From contig DFBF01000004.1 of assembly GCA_002367285.1 (NCBI GenBank), positions 1 through 7,227 on the forward strand: a stretch of DNA of 7,227 bases, written 5' to 3'. A program made the position numbers and the translations under genes. The DNA comes from Rhodobacteraceae bacterium UBA3087 (GTDB lineage Bacteria > Pseudomonadota > Alphaproteobacteria > Rhodobacterales > Rhodobacteraceae). The notes below the pieces were generated by a model. The model ran no database searches, had not been told where the DNA came from, and was given only the letters and a program-made list of their open reading frames with translations. Shown piece by piece: positions 1 through 5,068 of the stretch (its first letter is position 1; each line of letters begins with the position of its first letter).

Positions 1-1
1 C

Positions 2-88
2 GTGCTGGGCACCTGGCAGGGGATTTACCTGTTTGAACATCGCACCGCCCCCCATGCCCGTCAGGTCGCCGCGCATCTGTCAGCTTAG
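2..88 (+). CDS. yjbQ: YjbQ/UPF0047 family protein, C-terminal end only (5' truncated by the window)
   Basis: Only the last 28 codons and a TAG stop are visible; the gene begins upstream of the window. The readable tail contains LGTWQGIYLFEHR, which matches the conserved C-terminal signature of the YjbQ (UPF0047) family (G-T-W-Q-x-I-x-L-x-E-H-R). Members are small soluble proteins of about 130-140 residues; some have been reported to have weak thiamine-phosphate synthase activity, but the physiological role is poorly defined. It points towards nrdR on the same strand, with about 160 bp between them. The identification rests on this short motif only: the family call is fairly secure, the function is not. 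Confidence 0.8.
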   Translation: MLGTWQGIYLFEHRTAPHARQVAAHLSA

Positions 89-101
89 GGGAGCGAGGGG
101 G

Positions 102-163
102 GGATTTTCCCTCTATACAGGCGAAAATCTTGATCTAGCGGGGAGGATTTCCCCCTACACAAG
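102..163 (+). repeat. Imperfect tandem 19-bp repeat in the nrdR leader
   Basis: Two ungapped 19-bp copies lie at 102-120 (GGATTTTCCCTCTATACAG) and 145-163 (GGATTTCCCCCTACACAAG), 43 bp apart start to start. They agree at 15 of 19 positions, and all four differences are transitions. Each copy also includes or borders a short G-run/C-run dyad (GGGATTTTCCC at 101-111; GGGGA and TCCCC flanking 145-149). The spacing is close to four helical turns, which would suit paired regulator sites on one DNA face. That is inference; I cannot assign a regulator and do not see a confident match to the NrdR box. Confidence 0.5.
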
Positions 164-184
164 ACCTAGATGCTGCCCTATAGT
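156..184 (+). promoter_or_regulatory. Candidate sigma-70-type promoter for nrdR-ribD
   Basis: TACACA (156-161) and TATAGT (179-184) are separated by 17 bp and resemble -35/-10 hexamers, each with 4 of 6 or more matches to TTGACA/TATAAT. The -35 element would lie inside the second copy of the tandem repeat, and transcription would begin around 190-192, in or beside the DnaA-box-like 9-mer. It is the best-placed candidate in the 159-bp gap before nrdR, but promoter prediction by eye in this group is unreliable. Confidence 0.3.
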
Positions 185-226
185 GCCTGTGGATAAGTGG
201 GCAAAAGACCCACAGGATAGAGGCAC
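183..226 (+). other. Overlapping, mutually exclusive inverted repeats in the nrdR leader
   Basis: Three stems share sequence here. GTGCCT (183-188) pairs with AGGCAC (221-226). CCTGTGG (186-192) pairs with CCACAGG (210-216). The tighter GTGGG (197-201) pairs with CCCAC (209-213) around a 7-nt loop. Because CCT and CCCAC are shared, only some can form together, the kind of arrangement seen in attenuators or in sites bound by a dimer. No U-tract follows, so it does not look like a simple terminator. It lies 22 bp upstream of the nrdR start, just ahead of the ribosome-binding region. Function unknown. Confidence 0.35.
188..196 (-). promoter_or_regulatory. Perfect DnaA box (TTATCCACA on the minus strand)
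   Basis: The plus strand reads TGTGGATAA, the exact reverse complement of the high-affinity DnaA box TTATCCACA. It lies 51 bp upstream of the nrdR start and just after the candidate -10 element, a position where bound DnaA could affect transcription. DnaA control of ribonucleotide reductase genes is established in E. coli (nrdAB). A link through nrdR here is inference. A single 9-mer can also occur by chance, and no second exact box was seen in the gap. Confidence 0.45.
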
Positions 227-247
227 AGAGAAAGAAGGGGGACGGCC

Positions 248-718
248 ATGCGCTGCCCGTTTTGCGGTAATATCGACACTCAGGTAAAGGATTCACGTCC
301 TGCCGAAGATCATGTGGCCATCCGGCGCCGGCGGTTCTGCCCGGCCTGTGGTGGACGTTTCACGACCTATGAACGCGTGCAACTGCGCGATCTGGTGGTG
401 ATCAAATCCAACGGCCGACGCGAAGATTTCGACCGCGAGAAGCTGGAACGCTCGATCCGCATTTCGATGCAGAAACGCCCGGTTGAACCCGAACGTATCG
501 ACCAGATGATATCCGGCATCGTGCGGCGACTGGAAAGCATGGGCGAAACCGACATTCCGTCAAAAACGATCGGTGAGATCGTGATGGAAAGCCTGGCCCG
601 GATCGACACGGTCGCCTATGTGCGATTTGCCAGTGTTTACAAGAACTTCCAGGCGGCGGATGACTTTGACAAGTTTGTCAGCGAGCTGCGCCCGGATGTC
701 TCTGCGGAAGACGAGTGA
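248..718 (+). CDS. nrdR: Transcriptional repressor NrdR
   Basis: A 156-residue protein of typical length for NrdR, the nucleotide-sensing repressor of ribonucleotide reductase operons. The N-terminal zinc ribbon has its four cysteines at C3, C6, C31 and C34 (MRCPFCG...RRFCPACGGRFTTYER). An ATP-cone domain follows at about residues 49-139, opening with VVIKSNGRREDFDREKLERS and containing the family's RIDTVAYVRFASVYK segment. The ATP-cone binds ATP or dATP and so tunes binding to NrdR boxes. The ATG is chosen because it gives the canonical MRCPFC start and is preceded by a purine-rich AGAAGGGGGA ribosome-binding region. Its stop overlaps the ribD GTG by 4 bp (GTGA), so the two are probably translationally coupled. 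No ribonucleotide reductase gene is present, so its targets lie elsewhere. Confidence 0.97.
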   Translation: MRCPFCGNIDTQVKDSRPAEDHVAIRRRRFCPACGGRFTTYERVQLRDLVVIKSNGRREDFDREKLERSIRISMQKRPVEPERIDQMISGIVRRLESMGETDIPSKTIGEIVMESLARIDTVAYVRFASVYKNFQAADDFDKFVSELRPDVSAEDE

Positions 719-1803
719 GCCAGACTGACACCCGTTACATGCGGCTTGCGCTGTCCCTGGGGCGGCGCGGGCATGGCAACACCTGGCCCAACCCTGCGGT
801 GGGCTGTGTGTTGGTGCGCGACAAAAGAGTGATCGGGCGCGGCTGGACCCAGCCGGGCGGGCGGCCGCATGGTGAAGTCATGGCGCTGGCCCAGGCCGGT
901 GACGCGCGCGGCGCGACCGCCTATGTCACGTTGGAACCCTGCGCCCATCACGGCAAAACGCCGCCCTGTGCGCAGGCGCTGATTGATGCGGGGATCACCC
1001 GTGTCGTCGTCGCCTTGGGCGATCCCGATCCACGGGTGAATGGCGGTGGCGTGCAGATGTTGCGCGCCGCGGGCATTGAAGTTGTCACGGATGTTCTGGC
1101 GGATGAGGCCGCGCGCGACCACATCGGGTTCCTGTCGCGCCTGCAACTGGGCCGTCCGATGGTGACGCTGAAGCTGGCCAACTCCTTTGATGGCCGCATT
1201 GCCACGGCGACGGGCGAAAGCCAGTGGATCACCGGGGCCGAGGCGCGGCGTTACGTGCACGCCTTACGTGCGCGTCATGATGCGGTGATGGTCGGTGCTG
1301 GCACCGCACGCGCCGATGACCCGGGGCTGACGGTGCGCGGGCTTGGCGTTCGTCGCCAGCCTGTGCGCGTGGTCCTGTCGCGCCACCTGGACCTGCGGCT
1401 GGATTGCCAACTGTCGCGCAGTGCGCGCGATGTGCCGGTGTGGCTGTGCCATGGCGCCAAGGCAGACCCCAATCTGGTCGATGCCTGGGCGGGCATGGGC
1501 GCTGACATGATCCCGGTGAACGTGCGCCTGGGGCGTTTGGACCCTGTCGCAGTGCTGCAAGCGCTTGGCGACAAGGGGTTGACCCGTGTGTTCTGCGAAG
1601 GCGGCGGTGCCTTGGCTGCGTCCTTGTTGATGGCTGGGTTGGTGGATGAGCTGGTCGGCTTTACCGCCGGTGTCGCCCTGGGGGCCGAGGGGCGCCCGTC
1701 GCTGGCGGCCATGGGGGTCGAGCGTTTGGCCGACGCGCCCCGGTTTCGGCTGGTTGAAACCCGCGCCCTGGGCGGCGATGTTTTGCACCGCTGGCGGCGT
1801 TAG
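715..1803 (+). CDS. ribD: Bifunctional diaminohydroxyphosphoribosylaminopyrimidine deaminase / 5-amino-6-(5-phosphoribosylamino)uracil reductase
   Basis: This 362-residue cytoplasmic enzyme performs the second and third steps of riboflavin synthesis after GTP cyclohydrolase II. The N-terminal deaminase domain (about 1-145) shows YMRLALSLGRRG and NPAVGCVLV, with zinc and catalytic residues in PHGEVMAL (H52, E54) and EPCAHHGKTPPC (C76, C85). The NADPH-dependent reductase domain (about 147-360) shows KLANSFDGRIATATGESQWI, MVGAGTARADDPGLTVR and CEGGGALAASLL. The start is a GTG overlapping the nrdR stop. It puts eight residues before the conserved MRLAL; the ATG at 739 would remove conserved YMRLAL context, so GTG is preferred. 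One small oddity is HGE rather than the usual HAE, with the ligand and proton shuttle intact. The gene ends 3 bp from the convergent kpsC stop. Confidence 0.97.
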   Translation: MSQTDTRYMRLALSLGRRGHGNTWPNPAVGCVLVRDKRVIGRGWTQPGGRPHGEVMALAQAGDARGATAYVTLEPCAHHGKTPPCAQALIDAGITRVVVALGDPDPRVNGGGVQMLRAAGIEVVTDVLADEAARDHIGFLSRLQLGRPMVTLKLANSFDGRIATATGESQWITGAEARRYVHALRARHDAVMVGAGTARADDPGLTVRGLGVRRQPVRVVLSRHLDLRLDCQLSRSARDVPVWLCHGAKADPNLVDAWAGMGADMIPVNVRLGRLDPVAVLQALGDKGLTRVFCEGGGALAASLLMAGLVDELVGFTAGVALGAEGRPSLAAMGVERLADAPRFRLVETRALGGDVLHRWRR

Positions 1804-1818
1804 GCCTCAGCGCCAGCG
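1789..1818. terminator. Palindrome spanning the convergent ribD and kpsC stop codons; candidate bidirectional terminator
   Basis: Perfect 8-bp arms CGCTGGCG (1789-1796) and CGCCAGCG (1811-1818) enclose a 14-nt loop containing both stop codons: TAG of ribD at 1801-1803, and TGA of kpsC read from 1809 to 1807. With only 3 bp between the genes, this is the only obvious structure that could end transcription from either side. There is no U-tract on either strand, so it is not a standard intrinsic terminator; it could act with Rho or protect transcript 3' ends. The arms encode part of both C-termini, which is why both proteins finish in HRWR (RibD has one more R). Confidence 0.45.
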
Positions 1819-3840
1819 ATGCGCCTGACTGGCCAACAGACCTTGCAGCTTTGACACCAGACGGTTGAGAGGCGCGGGTTTTGGGATTTCACCCTTTGCC
1901 AACCGGTCAACGATGACTTCGGGCGGACAGGCCTGGCCCGTGACAGGGTCGAAGTATCGCGGGTAATCAATCAATACGGCGTGGGCCAGGTGCATCAGGC
2001 GGGGACGGGCGATGCGCCGGTCTGGCACGCGGCCCAGATCCTTTGTCAGGCCCCAGCCCGCATAAAACGGCGCGCCCAAGGTGGTTACGTCGCGCCCGCG
2101 CAACAGGGCCTCGAACCCCAGCAAAGACGTCAGGGTCCAGACCGCATCGCAGGCCTCGATCAGGGCAATCGGGTCGGCCTTGTCGGCGACCACATCGGCC
2201 AAGGCACGCGCCTTGTCCGGGTCCACCGCGCCGGCACGCAGCCCCGCTTCGACATCGGGGTGGGGTTTGAAAATGATCACCGCCTCAGGGTTTTGCGCCC
2301 GCGCCTGTTCCAGCAGGCCCAGGTTTGTGCGCACATCCGAACAGCCCAGCCGGATCGAGGCGTCATCCTCCACCTGACCCGGCACCAGAATGCGCCGCCC
2401 CTTGGGCAGGTCTGGTATCGGTCGATCCAGGTTGTATTTGCTCAGCTTCGCGTCGGTGATCCGGGCCACCAACTGTTCAGCCCGGCGCAGCGCGGGGCCG
2501 GGCAGAGTGGTCGAGGCGGCAATCATCTGCTCCAGCCGACTTTCGCGCGACGGGTCGTAATAGATGCCTAGGTCATCGCGCACCAGCGACAGGGGCGGGG
2601 TCAGGTCGGCCCCCAACCCGCGCGAGCGCAGAAATCCGTCTTCGACCCGGATTTCATCACCCGTGGCCTTGCCTGCCCAAGCCATACGGGCCCGGCCCGT
2701 GTCCTGCGCCAAGGCACTGGCCTTGTCGGAGTCATCTTCGAACAACAGCGGTGTCACCTGACCGAAAAAGCCGTTCAGTGGCTTGCGTTTCCACAGCCGC
2801 ATGCCGCTGGCGACATAGCCATGGCGGTCTTCGCGCCAGGCCCGCGCGCGGGCCTCGAGCGTATCCAGAACCGTTTCAATTTGGCACAGCCGGTCGCGAT
2901 AAGGATCATACCAGGTTGGCGCCAGGATCATGGCCGCACCAAACAGCTGTGCGCGTGTCAGTTTGCGTTCACGTCGCGGCACCGGGTTTTCGTCGCGCGT
3001 CAGACCCCAGCCGGAATAAAACGGCTGGCCAAAGACACGCGGGCTGTGACCGGCGATGATCGCCTCGAACCCCAGGCCCGAGCTGACGGTGTAAACGCCC
3101 TGCGCCCCTTCAAACAGCCGCCAGGGGCTGACCGGATCGGTCAACAGCGTGACATTGGCGGTTTCATCCTGCGGCCCATAATGGCCGGGGCGATGACCTG
3201 CGGTGGTTTCGGGGTGGGTCTTGATGACCACCTTGGCGCCGGGGTTTTCCTCCTGCGCAAAGACCAGCATTTCGCGAAAGGTGCTGGCGCGCGCACCGGC
3301 ATGTTCAATCGAGGCGTCCCCCTTGGTCTGATCGACCACAACCACATAGCGTTCATCGGCGTGCGGGATCGGCAGGTCCGGGTCAAAGGCGTTGTATTTC
3401 GACAGATGGGCGCGTTTCATGCGCGCCATAGCATCCCGCGCCCGGTTCAAAAGCGCCCCGTCATCCAAAGGGTCGGTGGTCAGGATGTGTTCCAGTCGCG
3501 ATGGCCTGTCCGAGGCGAAATGCACGCCCATGTCGTCCAGAAACAGGCCCAGCGGCGGCTCTCCGTCGCGACCGGGCAGGATGGATCGCAGAAAGGCATC
3601 TTCAACTCGCAACACTGGCGCGCCGGTGCGTTCAGACACCGCTTCGCCGCGCGGCGAGGTCGGGCTTTTGCCCCAGACGCCGATCCAGTCCCCGTCGCCC
3701 GGAACGCCCAGCGACACGTCCCATCCGGCGAGCGTCAGAATGCGTTTCACCCGGCCTTGCGTCAGGAAACCACCATTGTAAACGCACAACCGCCGAGGGG
3801 TTTCCCCCCCGGCGGTCGGGTTGTTTTGATGTGCCGTCAT
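1807..3840 (-). CDS. kpsC: Capsular polysaccharide beta-Kdo transferase KpsC (two glycosyltransferase modules)
   Basis: A 677-residue protein, matching the usual KpsC length of about 675. KpsC extends the poly-beta-Kdo linker that joins group 2/3 capsules to their lipid anchor, at the cytoplasmic face of the inner membrane; the family carries two Kdo transferase modules (GT99 then GT107). An internal duplication is clear: RVEDAFLRS (78-86)/RVEDGFLRS (398-406), HLSKYN (145-150)/KLSKYN (465-470), DASIEH (175-180)/DASIRL (493-498), VVIKTHPE (204-211)/IIFKPHPD (522-529) and GQPFYSGWGLT (271-281)/GAPFYAGWGLT (589-599). The ATG lies 6 bp after the export-lipoprotein stop, in the same reading frame, with no clear Shine-Dalgarno, which suggests translational coupling. 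The first 17 residues form a non-conserved extension, and part of it coincides with a strong RNA hairpin. It is probably the last gene of the cluster. Confidence 0.93.
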   Translation of the reverse strand: MTAHQNNPTAGGETPRRLCVYNGGFLTQGRVKRILTLAGWDVSLGVPGDGDWIGVWGKSPTSPRGEAVSERTGAPVLRVEDAFLRSILPGRDGEPPLGLFLDDMGVHFASDRPSRLEHILTTDPLDDGALLNRARDAMARMKRAHLSKYNAFDPDLPIPHADERYVVVVDQTKGDASIEHAGARASTFREMLVFAQEENPGAKVVIKTHPETTAGHRPGHYGPQDETANVTLLTDPVSPWRLFEGAQGVYTVSSGLGFEAIIAGHSPRVFGQPFYSGWGLTRDENPVPRRERKLTRAQLFGAAMILAPTWYDPYRDRLCQIETVLDTLEARARAWREDRHGYVASGMRLWKRKPLNGFFGQVTPLLFEDDSDKASALAQDTGRARMAWAGKATGDEIRVEDGFLRSRGLGADLTPPLSLVRDDLGIYYDPSRESRLEQMIAASTTLPGPALRRAEQLVARITDAKLSKYNLDRPIPDLPKGRRILVPGQVEDDASIRLGCSDVRTNLGLLEQARAQNPEAVIIFKPHPDVEAGLRAGAVDPDKARALADVVADKADPIALIEACDAVWTLTSLLGFEALLRGRDVTTLGAPFYAGWGLTKDLGRVPDRRIARPRLMHLAHAVLIDYPRYFDPVTGQACPPEVIVDRLAKGEIPKPAPLNRLVSKLQGLLASQAHRWR
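3787..3817 (-). other. Strong 14-bp RNA hairpin inside the 5' end of kpsC
   Basis: In the kpsC mRNA sense, arms at 3817-3804 and 3800-3787 pair over 14 positions around a AAA loop (3803-3801). Twelve pairs are Watson-Crick and two are G-U; the core is ACCGCCGGGGGG pairing with CCCCUCGGCGGU. It starts about 23 nt downstream of the kpsC ATG, within the non-conserved N-terminal codons. Two wobble positions would be C-A mismatches on the plus strand, so the structure is better as minus-strand (sense) RNA. No U-tract follows in the kpsC direction. It could slow elongation, act as a processing or stability barrier between the export gene and kpsC, or tune translation. Confidence 0.55.
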
Positions 3841-3846
3841 CGGGCG

Positions 3847-4974
3847 TTACTGGCCCAGGCTGGTCAGCGTATCTGCCGAACTGATGGACGAGGTGACCGC
3901 AGTCAAAACCTTGGTCCACTGCACATAAGGCGCCTCGGTCACATAGACGGTGTCGCCGTCGCGGATGACAAAATCACGCGCGTTGAACATGCCGTTGGGT
4001 TCGGTCAGGTTCAGCACATAGACCATGCGCTGTGCGCCGACCAGATCGCTGCGGCCCAGAACGGCGTTGGCGATTTCGGCGGGTTCATTGCGGAAAACGA
4101 AAACGCCGGTGGGGTCAGCGGTGTTGCTTTGCAGGCCGCCCACCGTGGCAATGGCTTCGATTGCGCTGAGCGTTTGTGTTTCAAAACCAACGCGGCTTTG
4201 CGCGCCTGTGGCGCCAAGGGCGGTAAAGGCGCGGGTGTCTTCTTCGACCAGGATCCGGTCACCGCCGCGCAGGGCAATGTCAAAACTGGGGTTTTCGAAC
4301 AGGTCTTCGAACCAGATTTCGCCGGTCTGATTGCCACGAATGATTTTCACGCGGGCTATTTCAGGGGCGATGGCCACCCCGCCAGCACGCGCCAGCATGG
4401 CGTTCAGTGTGCGGGTGGGGCGTTCGATCGGGTACACGCCCTGGCCGCCAACCGACCCGGTGATCGTGACCGTCGCGCCGTCGCCAGCCATGCGGCGCAC
4501 CATGACCTGCGGGTCTGGTGTCTGGCTTTCCAGCTTTTCGGTGATGATGCGGCGGATTGCTTCGGGGCTGTTGCCCGCAGCTTTCACCCGACCCGCATAG
4601 GGGATGAAGATATAGCCAGCGCCGTCGACCTGCACTTCCTCCAGCGCGGCGGGGGCGCCTGCGGTGGCCAGGATGCCGTCTTCGACGTTTTCCCAGATCG
4701 ACACGCCCAGCACGTCACCGGCGCGGATCGTATCCGATCCGACCTGTCCTGCGCTGGTAAAGGCCTCGGAAAAGCCAAGCGCGGGCACAATGGCCGTGGC
4801 GCGCGACACGCGGTCATTCACCGAAACGATGAAGGCGTCGCCCTGTTTTTGAACCGATCCCGCATAAATTTCAGCCTTGCTGGGCCCCACGCGCGGCAAT
4901 CCGCACGCGGCGACACTGGCGACAATCGCCACAAGGGCGGCTTTGCGCGCCCATGATTTGCCTATGGTATTCAC
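3847..4974 (-). CDS. Outer-membrane polysaccharide export lipoprotein (OPX; Wza/CtrA/BexD family)
   Basis: A 375-residue protein of the outer-membrane polysaccharide export family, which forms the periplasmic/outer-membrane channel for capsule or exopolysaccharide. The N-terminus is a lipoprotein signal peptide: positive residues, a hydrophobic stretch (about 12-23) and a lipobox VAAC with the modified Cys at 24. A polysaccharide export domain follows at about 80-165 (RAGDVLGVSIWE; VDGAGYIFIPYAGRV), then two SLBB-type regions at about 168-245 (TITGSVGGQGVYPIERPTRT) and 250-345 (RDGDTVYV near its end). The tail from about 350 could form the amphipathic helix that crosses the outer membrane in Wza-type proteins. 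The start is GTG, with AGGGG eight bases upstream. The length fits CtrA/BexD better than the longer KpsD. The partner ABC transporter is not in the window, so the exact subclass is uncertain and no symbol is given. Confidence 0.9.
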   Translation of the reverse strand: MNTIGKSWARKAALVAIVASVAACGLPRVGPSKAEIYAGSVQKQGDAFIVSVNDRVSRATAIVPALGFSEAFTSAGQVGSDTIRAGDVLGVSIWENVEDGILATAGAPAALEEVQVDGAGYIFIPYAGRVKAAGNSPEAIRRIITEKLESQTPDPQVMVRRMAGDGATVTITGSVGGQGVYPIERPTRTLNAMLARAGGVAIAPEIARVKIIRGNQTGEIWFEDLFENPSFDIALRGGDRILVEEDTRAFTALGATGAQSRVGFETQTLSAIEAIATVGGLQSNTADPTGVFVFRNEPAEIANAVLGRSDLVGAQRMVYVLNLTEPNGMFNARDFVIRDGDTVYVTEAPYVQWTKVLTAVTSSISSADTLTSLGQ

Positions 4975-5068
4975 TGCTCGGGCCCCTTTTTTGGAGATCT
5001 GCCTGCTTTTGTTTTTTGTTAAGCTACGTTGCAGACAGCAAAAAATCCAGCCCCAGATGCGTGCGCGG
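4975..5068 (-). other. AT-rich kpsS-OPX intergenic gap with a hairpin
   Basis: This 94-bp gap in the capsule cluster is noticeably richer in A/T than its surroundings. In the transcript sense, CUGUCUGC (5038-5031) can pair with GCAGGCAG (5006-4999): eight pairs including one G-U, enclosing an A-rich 24-nt loop. The AGGGG ribosome-binding site for the OPX gene (4987-4983) follows a short AAAAAA run. The gap may hold a secondary promoter or an RNA processing site. No hexamer pair was convincing, and there is no terminator-like U-tract after the stem. Confidence 0.35.

Noticed and set aside
33..287. 84-codon plus-strand frame covering the nrdR leader
   Set aside because: It overlaps the end of the YjbQ-family gene and the start of nrdR in another frame, has no motif and crosses the repeats. 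The leader is better read as regulatory.
637..1260. 207-codon minus-strand frame under ribD
   Set aside because: Antisense shadow of ribD, whose deaminase and reductase motifs are unambiguous; low-complexity His/Arg/Gly-rich product.
2821..4956. 711-codon open frame on the plus strand, longer than any real gene here
   Set aside because: It lies entirely antisense to kpsC and the OPX gene, which have clear family motifs and share one reading frame, so the complementary frame stays open by base composition. Its product has no recognisable motif and it has no ribosome-binding context.
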